This document shows, piece after piece, positions 54,362 through 62,541 of a stretch of 64,000 nt of DNA (position 1 is the stretch's first letter; every line of letters starts with the position of its first letter). The notes under the pieces were generated by a model, which saw only the letters and a program-made list of their open reading frames with translations, searched no databases and had not been told where the DNA came from. The position numbers and the translations under genes are program-made. The DNA is from Parcubacteria group bacterium (GTDB taxonomy: Bacteria; Patescibacteria; ABY1; Buchananbacterales; UBA6539): positions 47,242 through 111,241 of the forward strand of contig NYZP01000034.1 of assembly GCA_002687175.1 (NCBI GenBank). Direction: 5' to 3'.

Positions 54362-55288
54362 ATGGATAATCAATTCAAAGGTAAAGGAGCGCTTGATGCC
54401 TTCTTAAATTTATTTAGCTTAATTACTCTAACCTGGACGTCAATTGCCATTGGTATTATTCTGTTTCAAATTATTGATAAATTTTTAAGTGCCGGAACGG
54501 TTTTTGCTTTAAGTCGTTATTCCCAGCAAGGGCTTAAGTTTGGGGTAGCTTCGGCTTTAATTGTCACGCCAATTTTTTTGTTTATTGTAACTACTTTACA
54601 TAAAAATTATAAAAAAGGTAGCTTAAATCCGCAAAGTGGTGTTTACCGCTGGTTAACATATTTGATTCTTTTGGTCACGGCTTTGAATATTATTGGTCGT
54701 CTAATTCAACTAGTATTTAAGCTTTTAGATGGAGATTATACTTTAGCCAGTATATTAAAGATTTCAGTAGTGCTGGCAATAGCTGGCGGCATTTTTGGCT
54801 ATTATTGGTATGACCTTAAAAGAAATAATTATTCAAAGCGTAGTCAAACATCACAAATATTTTTTGGAATTATTGTAATCGTCACGGTTGTTTCAATTAT
54901 TGCTTCATTTTTTATCATTGATTCTCCCAAGGTTACTAATATGAAAAAATTTGACCAACAGCGGGTTAATGATTTATATAATCTGGACAATATGATTAAC
55001 TCTTATTATCGAGAGACTCGAAAAATTCCAGAGGATTTGTCGGATTCAAGATTTTCCCAAGTTACTGATCCTAAGACCGATGAACCTTATAGCTATACTG
55101 TTGTATCCGAAGAAGAATTTGAAATTTGTGCTACCTTTGAATTAGCAGTGGTAGATGACGATGACGAGGATTATAAACGTTATGGCGGTAAAGATTGGGA
55201 TTTTCATCAGGCCGGACATCAATGCTTTACCTCTTTTGTGTTTGATAGTGACAAGCCTCTGCCAATACCACGAGAAAGCTTCTATTAA
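54362..55288 (+). CDS. DUF5671-type membrane protein with C-terminal exported domain
   Basis: Five transmembrane helices occupy residues 20-185, with features of the DUF5671 family (FLNLFSLITLTWTSIAIGII…). After a last helix (FFGIIVIVTVVSIIASFFII) comes an exported C-terminal domain beginning DQQRVNDLYNLDNMINSYY, which resembles the start of a pilin-like or periplasmic sensor domain. The function is unknown. It ends with PIPRESFY. Confidence 0.6.
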   Translation: MDNQFKGKGALDAFLNLFSLITLTWTSIAIGIILFQIIDKFLSAGTVFALSRYSQQGLKFGVASALIVTPIFLFIVTTLHKNYKKGSLNPQSGVYRWLTYLILLVTALNIIGRLIQLVFKLLDGDYTLASILKISVVLAIAGGIFGYYWYDLKRNNYSKRSQTSQIFFGIIVIVTVVSIIASFFIIDSPKVTNMKKFDQQRVNDLYNLDNMINSYYRETRKIPEDLSDSRFSQVTDPKTDEPYSYTVVSEEEFEICATFELAVVDDDDEDYKRYGGKDWDFHQAGHQCFTSFVFDSDKPLPIPRESFY

Positions 55289-55316
55289 AATCTAAATAAA
55301 AAATAATTTAAAATTT

Positions 55317-55922
55317 ATGGCTATTCCTAAAAAAACAAAATCATACTTAGATAAAAAAATGGCCAAGTATGATGAACTCAGTCATAAGACCGTTTATACT
55401 GCCTATGATGCTGCCCAAACATTACGCCGGGAGCTAAAAGACATTGCCAAAAGTTTGTTGATTGCCGCTGACAAAGCTTACATTATTGCGGTGGTGCCGG
55501 CCAACATGCGTCTCGATTTAGGAAAATTAAAAAAAGCTTTAAAAGCTAAAAAAGTTTCTATCCCGAAAGAAAAAGTTATGGTTAAAGTTTTTAAAGTTAA
55601 ACCTGGTGCCATAACAGCATTTGGCGGTTTACACAAAGTTGATGTCTGGGTTGATAGAGGACTTTTAAAAACCAAAGATGTTATTATTGCCGCTGGTAGT
55701 TTTACTGATTCAGTCAGAATGAAAGCTAAAGATTTTATTGATTTAGAGCAAGCCAAATTGGCCAGTTTTACTCAGTCAGGTGGTTATAAATTACAAGTTA
55801 AGCCCAAGAAAAAGAAAACTACTAAAAAGAAGGCAACCAGGAAGGCTGCTAAGAGAAAGACTACCAAGAAAAAGCCGGTTAAAAAAACAGTTAAGAGAAG
55901 GATCACTAAGAAGAAGAAATAA
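55317..55922 (+). CDS. YbaK/ProX-type aminoacyl-tRNA deacylase with lysine-rich tail
   Basis: The YbaK fold removes wrongly attached amino acids from tRNA. Residues 15-160 match it: HKTVYTAYDAAQTLRRELKD, IAKSLLIAADKAYIIAVVPA with the conserved lysine, KPGAITAFGGLHKVDVWVD and IIAAGSFTDSVRMKAKDF. The final 45 residues are almost all Lys, Thr and Arg, a tail suited to bind tRNA or rRNA. Trans-editing of Cys- or Ala-tRNA-Pro is the family role; the exact substrate is not decided by sequence. Confidence 0.8.
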   Translation: MAIPKKTKSYLDKKMAKYDELSHKTVYTAYDAAQTLRRELKDIAKSLLIAADKAYIIAVVPANMRLDLGKLKKALKAKKVSIPKEKVMVKVFKVKPGAITAFGGLHKVDVWVDRGLLKTKDVIIAAGSFTDSVRMKAKDFIDLEQAKLASFTQSGGYKLQVKPKKKKTTKKKATRKAAKRKTTKKKPVKKTVKRRITKKKK

Positions 55923-55935
55923 ATAAAATCAAAAA

Positions 55936-55982
55936 TCAAAAAGCAAATGGCAAATGGCCATTAGCTATTAGCAATTTGCCAC
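55936..55982. repeat. Short inverted repeat before scpA
   Basis: GGCAAATGGC and AATTTGCC, with a CATTAGCTATTAG centre, form an imperfect hairpin directly before the scpA start, with AAAATCAAAAA direct duplications to the left. It is probably a dispersed repeat. Confidence 0.45.
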
Positions 55983-55983
55983 T

Positions 55984-56700
55984 ATGCATAAAGTTAAAGT
56001 CGAACAGTTTGAAGGGCCATTAGACCTTTTATTACAACTAATTGAACAGCAAAAATTGGAGATTACCCAAGTTTCTTTGGCTCAAGTAACTGAACAATAT
56101 ATTCAAATATTAAATCAGTCAGCCAAGCAGTCAATTAACACCTCAGAGCTGGCTGATTTTTTAGTGGTGGCGGCTAGATTATTGTTGATTAAATCTCGGG
56201 CGTTATTACCATTTTTAGATTGGGGTGATGATGACGCGGACGCGGAAGAAGATTTAACACGCCAGTTAAAAATCTATAAGCAGTATTTGGATGCTTCCAA
56301 GGTAATTCAGGGTCTAATTACTCAAAAACGTTTTACTTTTTCTCGAACAAAATTGTTAACTCAGCAAGAAGTGGAATTTTCACCATCACCAGAATTAACA
56401 AAGTCTAAGTTGGCAAAGGCTTTTAATCAGGTTATTAAGGCTTTAGATCCGCTGGCTAATTTACCAACCGAGATTGTTCAAAAAACAATTAATATCCAAG
56501 AGAAGATTAAACAGATCAGAGAAAAGATTTTGCGTCAGGCCAGTACTAATTTTACCGAAGTGTTAAATCAGGCCAAAGATAAAACAGAGATTATAGTCAG
56601 TTTTTTAGCTCTTCTGGAATTAATTAAACAAAAAACTATAGCCGTACAACAAAATAATATCTTTGAGGATATTAAGATTGAGCGACTAAAAAGTAAATAA
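55984..56700 (+). CDS. scpA: Segregation and condensation protein A
   Basis: ScpA is the kleisin that bridges SMC heads in chromosome condensation. VEQFEGPLDLLLQLIEQQKL at the N-terminus and the LVVAARLLLIKSRALLPFLD helix are diagnostic, and the C-terminal winged helix (VSFLALLELIKQKTIAVQQN) is intact. It has 238 aa. Its stop codon overlaps the start of the MATE gene, which separates it from scpB. Confidence 0.93.
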   Translation: MHKVKVEQFEGPLDLLLQLIEQQKLEITQVSLAQVTEQYIQILNQSAKQSINTSELADFLVVAARLLLIKSRALLPFLDWGDDDADAEEDLTRQLKIYKQYLDASKVIQGLITQKRFTFSRTKLLTQQEVEFSPSPELTKSKLAKAFNQVIKALDPLANLPTEIVQKTINIQEKIKQIREKILRQASTNFTEVLNQAKDKTEIIVSFLALLELIKQKTIAVQQNNIFEDIKIERLKSK

Positions 56701-58043
56701 TGAAAAATCATAATCCCCATATCCTAGAAGGTAGTTTGACCAAAGGAGTGATAACTTTATCAGCTCCTATTATTTTAGCTATGTTTTTTCATTCACTGCT
56801 TAGCATCGTAGACACTTTTTGGTTGGGTAAAGTTGGTTTTATCGCTGTGGCGGCGGTTTCCATGGCTTGGCCAATTATTTTTATTTTAATTGCTCTGGCG
56901 GTGGGAGTTAGCACTGGTTGTAATGCTTTGGTGGCCAGATATGTTGGTGCCAAGAATCAAAATAAATCTTCAGCTGTCGCCTCACATTCATTAGCTATCA
57001 GTATAATTTTTGCCATTGTTTTAACAATCATGGGAATTATTTTTTCTCCAGCGTTATTTAAATTTATGGGTGCCTCGGGAGAGTTATTACAACTATCTGT
57101 TGACTATACCAACATAATTTTTTATGGATCCATTTTTACTTTTAACCTTTTTATTCTAGGAGCTATTCTTAGAGGTGAAGGGGACAGTAAGACACCAATG
57201 TTAATTGGTGTGGGTATCAATATTTTGAACATGGTTATTGATCCTCTTTTTATTTTTACTTTTGATTGGGGAGTGGCTGGAGCGGCCTGGGCTTCAATTC
57301 TTTCCAGCTTGGTTGGTATTTTATTTTATCTATTATATTTTTATCAGGGTAAATCTTGGGTTAAAATTACTGTTAGAAAATTAAAGTTAAGTACCAAAAT
57401 TATTTATGATATTTTAGCCATTGGTCTGCCAGCTTCGCTACGAAATATTGCCAATGCTATCGGTGTTTTTTTTACGATTAAAATAATTGCCGCTTATGGC
57501 CCAGAAGTGATAGCTGCTTATGGAATTGGTTGGCGGGTTGAGGGCTTTGGCGTTTTACCAATTGTCGCAATTTCTTTGGCCACCGTAACAATCGTTGGTC
57601 AAAATTTTGGAGCTAATAACTTAATTAGAGCTAAAAGGAGTGCTTGGGTTAGCAGTGGAATTTCTATGGCTATTATCGCCTTATTTGGTTTATTTGTTTT
57701 TGCCTTTGCTCCCTATGTTATTAAAATTTTTAATAGTGATCCGGCAGTTGTTGATATTGGCACGGCAATGCTTAAAATTAGAGTACCAGCCTTTTTATTC
57801 GCCGCGGTCATTATGAATTTAAGTTCGGCTTTTCAAGCTTTTGGTAAATCTCATTATTCATTAATTTTAACTGTTCTAAGAGTAACCTTAATGATTGGCC
57901 TGGCTTATTTATTTGATTATTATTGGGGCTTTAATGGTGTTTGGTGGGCAGTCACTTTCTCCTCAATTTTAATGGGAATTGCCATTATGGTTTGGTACCA
58001 ATTATGGCAACCTAAGTCAGTCACAGAACCCATTGAAAGTTAA
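56700..58043 (+). CDS. MATE-family efflux transporter
   Basis: This is a membrane antiporter of 447 aa with 12 transmembrane helices in two similar halves. LTKGVITLSAPIILAMFFHS starts the first half and LGKVGFIAVAAVSMAWPI the second helix. GLPASLRNIANAIGVFFTIK starts the second half. It would expel drugs or metabolites using a sodium or proton gradient. It sits between scpA and scpB, an unusual interruption of that pair. Confidence 0.92.
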   Translation: MKNHNPHILEGSLTKGVITLSAPIILAMFFHSLLSIVDTFWLGKVGFIAVAAVSMAWPIIFILIALAVGVSTGCNALVARYVGAKNQNKSSAVASHSLAISIIFAIVLTIMGIIFSPALFKFMGASGELLQLSVDYTNIIFYGSIFTFNLFILGAILRGEGDSKTPMLIGVGINILNMVIDPLFIFTFDWGVAGAAWASILSSLVGILFYLLYFYQGKSWVKITVRKLKLSTKIIYDILAIGLPASLRNIANAIGVFFTIKIIAAYGPEVIAAYGIGWRVEGFGVLPIVAISLATVTIVGQNFGANNLIRAKRSAWVSSGISMAIIALFGLFVFAFAPYVIKIFNSDPAVVDIGTAMLKIRVPAFLFAAVIMNLSSAFQAFGKSHYSLILTVLRVTLMIGLAYLFDYYWGFNGVWWAVTFSSILMGIAIMVWYQLWQPKSVTEPIES

Positions 58044-58052
58044 TCAATAACC

Positions 58053-58061
58053 TGATATAAT
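58053..58061 (+). promoter_or_regulatory. Promoter of scpB (near-leaderless)
   Basis: TGA-TATAAT is an extended -10, with TTGAAA at 58033-58038 and a 17-base spacer. The ATG at 58071 lies nine bases after the -10. Confidence 0.8.
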
Positions 58062-58070
58062 TTTGCTATT

Positions 58071-58631
58071 ATGTTATTAAAATCAAAAATTGAAAGTTTA
58101 CTTTTCATCAGTAATCAGCCATTTACCATTAAAAAATTGGTTAGTTTAACCAAGTCAGACAAGGACAAAGTTACCGCGGCAATTAAAGAGTTGAGCAATG
58201 ACTACAATAAAGAAGGTCGCGGTATGGCAATTCAAAAAATAGGTGATAAGGTTCAAATGGTTACATCAGCTGACAATGCCAAATTGGTCAAGGATTATAT
58301 TAAAGAGCAAACTACTGGTGAGCTTAGCAAAGCGGCTTTAGAAACCTTAACGGTTATTGCTTATCGGGGGCCAATTAGTAAGGCTGAGCTTGAACAGGTC
58401 CGGGGGGTTAATTGCGGCGTTATTTTACGTAATCTTTTAATCAGAGGTTTGATCGAAAGCAAGGAAGATAAAAAGAAAATGCAAACATCATATAATATCA
58501 CTTTTGATTTTTTAAAATTTTTAGGTTTGAATGATCAGACGGAATTGCCTGATTTTGAAAAATTAAATTCCAATGAAATTTTAGAAAATATCTTAAAACC
58601 AGAACAGTCAGAGACTAAAGAAGAAGATTAA
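58071..58631 (+). CDS. scpB: Segregation and condensation protein B
   Basis: ScpB forms the SMC accessory complex with ScpA. The two winged helices are visible: KSKIESLLFISNQPFTIKKL at the start, and ETLTVIAYRGPISKAELEQV with GVNCGVILRNLLIRGLIESK in the second. It has 186 aa with an acidic tail. It has its own promoter even though scpA is one gene away. Confidence 0.94.
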   Translation: MLLKSKIESLLFISNQPFTIKKLVSLTKSDKDKVTAAIKELSNDYNKEGRGMAIQKIGDKVQMVTSADNAKLVKDYIKEQTTGELSKAALETLTVIAYRGPISKAELEQVRGVNCGVILRNLLIRGLIESKEDKKKMQTSYNITFDFLKFLGLNDQTELPDFEKLNSNEILENILKPEQSETKEED

Positions 58632-58662
58632 AAAATATTAAATTTCAGTTTTAGTTGTATCT

Positions 58663-59568
58663 ATGTTAAACTTTTTTACCAGTATTGTCCTTGCCAGCCT
58701 GCTGTTGCCAACAGGTTTTAATTTTTTAGTTCAAAAAGCGGTAGATTATTCTTTTGTCGTTGGCACTGGTACTCAAGTTCAAGCACCAACCAGGATTATT
58801 AATAAAAGCTTTGGACTTAGAACTACCGCCAAGAGTATTCTAGTGGTTGATGATTATTCAGGAGCCATTTTGTATAACAAAAATCCTTCCGCAGCCCTAC
58901 CAATTGCCAGTATTACTAAATTAATGACCGCTTTAACTTTTTTAGACTATAATGCAGATTTAGATCAGGTTGTTAAGCTGAAACCAGAAGATCGTCGCGA
59001 GGGTGGGATACCATATTTATTAACTGGTGAGGAGGTAACCGTTAGAGATCTGTTTTATTTAATGCTGGTTTCCTCAACCAATGAAGCTGCCGTGGCCTTG
59101 GCCGATAATTTTGGGATGGAACAGTTTATATCGGCAATGAATAAAAAAGCGGCTGAGCTAAAAATGATCAACAGTTACTTTGTTGACCCTAGTGGTTTAG
59201 AACCGGGCAATGTTGCTTCACCATTTGATTTAGTAAAGTTAGCAAATGCTGTTTTCCAGGAGTCAGATATTACAGCTACTTTAGCCACCAAAGAATATCA
59301 GTTCACAGTTTTAAATACTTTAAGAGAAGGTAAAGTTACCAACAACGATGCTTTACTTCGGGGGTTTATTAATGCCGATCCCTATCAAATTATTGGTGCC
59401 AAGACTGGATATTTAGATGAAGCTGGTTACACTTTATTGCTAAGGGTTAAAAAAGATGATATTAGTTTAACGGTAGTTATACTTGGAGCGGAAACAATCA
59501 CTGATCGTTGGCAAGAAGCAAAAGGACTAGTAGATTGGGTGTTTCGTAATTATCGTTGGCCAGAATAG
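58663..59568 (+). CDS. dacA: D-alanyl-D-alanine carboxypeptidase (S11)
   Basis: This DD-peptidase trims peptidoglycan stem peptides. A signal segment (residues 1-25) precedes the serine site PIASITKLMTAL (SxxK), the SxN motif in LVSSTNEAAVALADN and the KTG motif in GAKTGYLDEAGYTLL. At 301 aa it lacks the C-terminal beta domain and amphipathic anchor of larger PBP5 proteins. It acts outside the membrane on the cell wall, showing that this organism keeps murein. Confidence 0.92.
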   Translation: MLNFFTSIVLASLLLPTGFNFLVQKAVDYSFVVGTGTQVQAPTRIINKSFGLRTTAKSILVVDDYSGAILYNKNPSAALPIASITKLMTALTFLDYNADLDQVVKLKPEDRREGGIPYLLTGEEVTVRDLFYLMLVSSTNEAAVALADNFGMEQFISAMNKKAAELKMINSYFVDPSGLEPGNVASPFDLVKLANAVFQESDITATLATKEYQFTVLNTLREGKVTNNDALLRGFINADPYQIIGAKTGYLDEAGYTLLLRVKKDDISLTVVILGAETITDRWQEAKGLVDWVFRNYRWPE

Positions 59569-59579
59569 AATGGAGATTG

Positions 59580-59585
59580 TATAAT
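59580..59585 (+). promoter_or_regulatory. -10 box of the Sm_multidrug_ex gene
   Basis: TATAAT ends nine bases before the ATG at 59595; a nearly leaderless transcript is predicted. Confidence 0.65.
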
Positions 59586-59594
59586 TATAAAGTT

Positions 59595-60080
59595 ATGGAT
59601 TTAGCCACTATTTTTAATATATTCCCTCCGGAAATTGCTACTTTGTTGATAGCAATGTTACCGGTGGCCGAGCTTAGGGGATCAATTCCGATTGCTTTGA
59701 CCATTTACGATTTATCAATTCCCGTGGCTTACATTTTGTCGGTAGTTGGTAATATTATTCCAGCATTTTTTATATTATGGCTGTTGGGCCCCTTGTCGGG
59801 TTATTTAATCGAACGGTTTAGTTGGGCCAATAAATTTTTTGACTGGTTGTTTGATCGAACCAAGCATAAATTTTCTGGAAAATATGAAAAGTGGGGGATG
59901 TTCGCTTTAACTTTATTTGTTGCCATCCCATTGCCAGTAACTGGTGTTTGGACTGGATCCGTGGCAGCCTTTATATTTGGCATCCCAAAGAAAACTTCTT
60001 TGGCTTTAATTACCTTAGGTGCTTTAATTGCTGGTGTTATAGTAACTTCACTCACCTTGGGAATAATAACAATATTTTAA
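59595..60080 (+). CDS. Small multidrug-export family membrane protein
   Basis: This 161-aa protein has four or five transmembrane helices. LLIAMLPVAELRGSIPIALT and the C-terminal FVAIPLPVTGVWTGSVAAFI are the signature of the family called putative small multi-drug export protein (PF06695). Despite the name its function is not established. ATG 59595 is chosen because of the -10 box; an in-frame ATG upstream overlaps dacA. tpiA starts one base after the stop. Confidence 0.82.
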   Translation: MDLATIFNIFPPEIATLLIAMLPVAELRGSIPIALTIYDLSIPVAYILSVVGNIIPAFFILWLLGPLSGYLIERFSWANKFFDWLFDRTKHKFSGKYEKWGMFALTLFVAIPLPVTGVWTGSVAAFIFGIPKKTSLALITLGALIAGVIVTSLTLGIITIF

Positions 60081-60081
60081 T

Positions 60082-60846
60082 ATGACAGAAACAGAACCAA
60101 TCATCATTGGTACTTGGAAAATGCAGTTGGGGGTTCCCGAGAGCATTGAACTGGCCAAAAAAATTAAAAAGGGAATTTCTAAAAAAGGCCCAGAAGTGGT
60201 AGTCTGCCCTTCTTTTGTGAGCCTTACCAGAGTGGCTGATGTTTTAAAAAAAGGTTCGATTAGCTTAGGTGCTCAAGACTGTTTTTGGGAGGAGCATGGA
60301 GCTTATACCGGTGAAGTCTCAGCACATTACTTAAAAGAAGTTGGCTGTAAGTACGTTATTTTAGGGCATTCAGAAAGACGTAAGCATCTTCAGGAAACTG
60401 ACGAGATGATAAATAAAAAAATTAAAACTGCCTTAAGAGTTGGCCTAACACCCATTGTTTGTATTGGTGAAACACTTGAACAACGTCAAGATGGTGACAC
60501 AAATTCAGTTTTGATTGTACAGGCATCAGCGGCATTTAAGGGAGTTGAATTAAACGTTGACCAACAAATTATTATTGCCTACGAACCGGTTTGGGCAATT
60601 TCTCCAAGCCCTCATGATATGCAACCAGAACAAACCATTGAAACAAATCAAGTTATTAAACAGCATTTGTTGGATATATTTCCGCAAAGTATTGTCAAAA
60701 ATAATATTAGGCTAATATACGGTGGCAGTGTAGACTCAACTGATGCCGCTTCATTTATTGCCTTAGAAAATACCAGCGGTGTTTTGGTCGGTGGTGCCAG
60801 CTTAAAGTCAGAAGAATTCTTAGCCATTATTAAATCAGTATCATAA
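60082..60846 (+). CDS. tpiA: Triosephosphate isomerase with Asn-to-Thr change near the active site
   Basis: TIM interconverts dihydroxyacetone phosphate and glyceraldehyde-3-phosphate. The catalytic lysine is in IGTWKMQ, histidine in VILGHSERR, glutamate in IAYEPVWAI, and the phosphate loop is LIYGGSVDS.. followed by GVLVGGAS. In most enzymes the first motif is GNWKMN, where Asn11 helps bind substrate; here it is Thr. It has 254 aa and is otherwise normal. Confidence 0.94.
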   Translation: MTETEPIIIGTWKMQLGVPESIELAKKIKKGISKKGPEVVVCPSFVSLTRVADVLKKGSISLGAQDCFWEEHGAYTGEVSAHYLKEVGCKYVILGHSERRKHLQETDEMINKKIKTALRVGLTPIVCIGETLEQRQDGDTNSVLIVQASAAFKGVELNVDQQIIIAYEPVWAISPSPHDMQPEQTIETNQVIKQHLLDIFPQSIVKNNIRLIYGGSVDSTDAASFIALENTSGVLVGGASLKSEEFLAIIKSVS

Positions 60847-60854
60847 AGGTAAAT

Positions 60855-60884
60855 AATCCGTTTGGATTTATTCCACGGATTTTG
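60855..60884 (+). terminator. Weak hairpin between tpiA and the TPR gene
   Basis: AATCCGT and ACGGATT pair across a 13-base loop, followed by TTG; a weak terminator or processing site. Confidence 0.45.
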
Positions 60885-60889
60885 TAATT

Positions 60890-61738
60890 ATGATTTTTTA
60901 TATTATCCCCACAATCTTAATCGTTTTAAGCTTAGTAGCTATTATTTTTATTATTATAAAAAAATTACCAAATTTAGTAGCGATCAATATTGAATCAATT
61001 GTTCAAGAGAAAGAATCACAGGTTAGGAACAGGATTATTACCGAAAGATTAGGGAGAAAATTTTTGGATATCAAGAAGGTTTTCATTGAAATTTTAAAGC
61101 CATTGTTCGGCGGATTCAAAGATAGACTAAATAAATTTTATCAAAATATATTAAAATTAGAAAAAGAAAATTTAAAAGAATCTCAAATGGCTTTACATCG
61201 AAGTGGCCCTTTAAAAAAAATTGATCTTAAGCAAGGCATAAAAGATAAATTGGCTGAGGCGGAAAAATTATCAGCTGAACAAAGTTTTAACGATGCTGAA
61301 GAGATTTGTATTTCGATAATTGAGCTAGATCCAAAAAATGTAGAAGCCTATGAAATTTTAATTAAAATTTATACTGAAAAAAAGGAATATAAAAAAGCCA
61401 GAGAAACTTGTCGTTATTTAATAAAATTATTGATTAAGAATAAGGCCGAAGAAGAGGGTAGTGTCGAGAAACATAGATTAGCTAATTGTTACGCAGATTT
61501 AGGTACCGTTTATCAGCTAGAGCAAAAAAATAGTCTGGCTTTAAAGAATTTTCAAAAAGCGGTTGACTTAGAATCAAACAATCCTCGTTTCCTTGACTTA
61601 TTATTAAAAATCAGTATAATATTAGAAGATAAAAACTTGGCGTTACAAGTTTTTAATGCTTTAAAAAAGGCTAATCCTGACAACCAGAAACTTAATGAAA
61701 TTAAGGATCAAATAAATCAGATTAAGGGCCAGGGCTAA
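60890..61738 (+). CDS. Membrane-anchored TPR protein
   Basis: This 282-aa protein has an N-terminal transmembrane helix (IIPTILIVLSLVAIIFIIIK), a charged helical region to residue 120, and three to four TPR repeats, such as AEKLSAEQSFNDAEEICISI, NVEAYEILIKIYTEKKEYKK and CYADLGTVYQLEQKNSLALK. TPR arrays bind proteins. The anchor places the repeats in the cytoplasm or outside depending on orientation, which I cannot fix. It precedes the tRNA cluster. Confidence 0.75.
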   Translation: MIFYIIPTILIVLSLVAIIFIIIKKLPNLVAINIESIVQEKESQVRNRIITERLGRKFLDIKKVFIEILKPLFGGFKDRLNKFYQNILKLEKENLKESQMALHRSGPLKKIDLKQGIKDKLAEAEKLSAEQSFNDAEEICISIIELDPKNVEAYEILIKIYTEKKEYKKARETCRYLIKLLIKNKAEEEGSVEKHRLANCYADLGTVYQLEQKNSLALKNFQKAVDLESNNPRFLDLLLKISIILEDKNLALQVFNALKKANPDNQKLNEIKDQINQIKGQG

Positions 61739-61747
61739 CCAATTTTT

Positions 61748-61822
<75 letters not shown>

Positions 61823-61832
61823 GATAAAATAT

Positions 61833-61917
61833 GGGTCGGTACTCAAGCGGTCAACGAGGGCAGACTGTAAATCTGCTGGCTTCGCCTTCGAAGGTTCGAA
61901 TCCTTCCCGGCCCACCA
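61833..61917 (+). tRNA. tRNA-Tyr (GUA anticodon)
   Basis: Acceptor GGGTCGG pairs with CCGGCCC. The anticodon loop CTGTAAA gives GUA. There is a long class II variable arm (TGGCTTCGCC…), the T loop is TTCGAAT and CCA is encoded. Confidence 0.95.
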
Positions 61918-61996
61918 TCGCTTAGTTTGTCCACTTCGGCGCAAGACGAGTCGAGGTGTGGCTCACCATAAACAACTCTTTTAAGAAATTAACTTC

Positions 61997-62071
61997 GCCA
62001 GCGTAGCTCAGTGGTAGAGCAGTAGTTTTGTAAACTATTGGTCGTGGGTTCGATTCCCTCCGCTGGCTCCA
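61997..62071 (+). tRNA. tRNA-Thr (UGU anticodon)
   Basis: Acceptor GCCAGCG pairs with CGCTGGC, the anticodon loop TTTGTAA gives UGU, the T loop is TTCGATT and CCA is encoded. Confidence 0.95.
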
Positions 62072-62080
62072 TTATTAATT

Positions 62081-62086
62081 TATAAT
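62081..62086 (+). promoter_or_regulatory. -10 box of rpmG
   Basis: TATAAT ends eight bases before the rpmG ATG, which predicts a transcript with almost no leader. Confidence 0.6.
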
Positions 62087-62094
62087 TTTACATT

Positions 62095-62250
62095 ATGTCA
62101 CAGGTAAACATGATAAAATTGGAATGCACAGAGTGCAAAAGGGTAAACTATTTTTCTAGAAAAAATAAAAAAACTCTTAAAGACAGGCTAGAGCTAAACA
62201 AATTCTGTAAGCATTGCAGTAAGCATACTCAACATAAAGAAACTAAGTAA
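62095..62250 (+). CDS. rpmG: 50S ribosomal protein L33
   Basis: A short frame of 51 aa reads MSQVNMIKLECTECKRVNYF then SRKNKKTLKDRLELNKFCKH then CSKHTQHKETK. Two Cys pairs (CTEC and CKHC) mark the zinc form of bL33. Its position among tRNA-Thr and tRNA-Trp genes is the usual one, commonly followed by secE and nusG, which are not seen here. A start at Met6 is also possible. Confidence 0.9.
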   Translation: MSQVNMIKLECTECKRVNYFSRKNKKTLKDRLELNKFCKHCSKHTQHKETK

Positions 62251-62258
62251 CTTGGTAT

Positions 62259-62340
62259 TTGTCATTCTGAGCGAAGCGAAGAATCCCTATTTTTGATAAG
62301 CCTGAGATTCTTCGGTCACTTCGTTCCCTCAGAATGACAA
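62259..62340. repeat. Dispersed palindromic repeat
   Basis: Arms of about 27-35 bases (TTGTCATTCTGAGCGAAG… and …CCTCAGAATGACAA) are imperfect complements around CTATTTTTGATAAG. It is REP-like and intergenic. Confidence 0.82.
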
Positions 62341-62347
62341 GTAGCAT

Positions 62348-62421
62348 GGGGGTGTAGTTCAGTGGTAGAATGCGGGTCTCCAAAACCTGAGACGGGGGTT
62401 CGATTCCCTCCACCCCTGCCA
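62348..62421 (+). tRNA. tRNA-Trp (CCA anticodon)
   Basis: Acceptor GGGGGTG pairs with CACCCCT (G1-U72 wobble). The anticodon loop CTCCAAA gives CCA, the T loop is TTCGATT, and 3' CCA is encoded. It reads UGG only, consistent with UGA as stop. Confidence 0.93.
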
Positions 62422-62488
62422 ATTCGACAAACGTTATATATGACCCCTCAGGGGAGTTGGTGTCAAATATAAAATTATATAAAAATCG

Positions 62489-62506
62489 CCTAGTAGGTGG
62501 TTTTTT
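62489..62506 (+). terminator. Terminator after tRNA-Trp
   Basis: CGCCT-agt-AGGTG forms a short stem and is followed by GTTTTTT. Confidence 0.55.
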
Positions 62507-62514
62507 GGTATAAT
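62506..62514 (+). promoter_or_regulatory. Extended -10 promoter of the last surface gene
   Basis: TGG-TATAAT overlaps the preceding terminator tail. It has the same form as the promoter at 4956-4964, also before a surface gene. Confidence 0.65.
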
Positions 62515-62541
62515 AAAAATGTAATAATTTAATATATAAAT

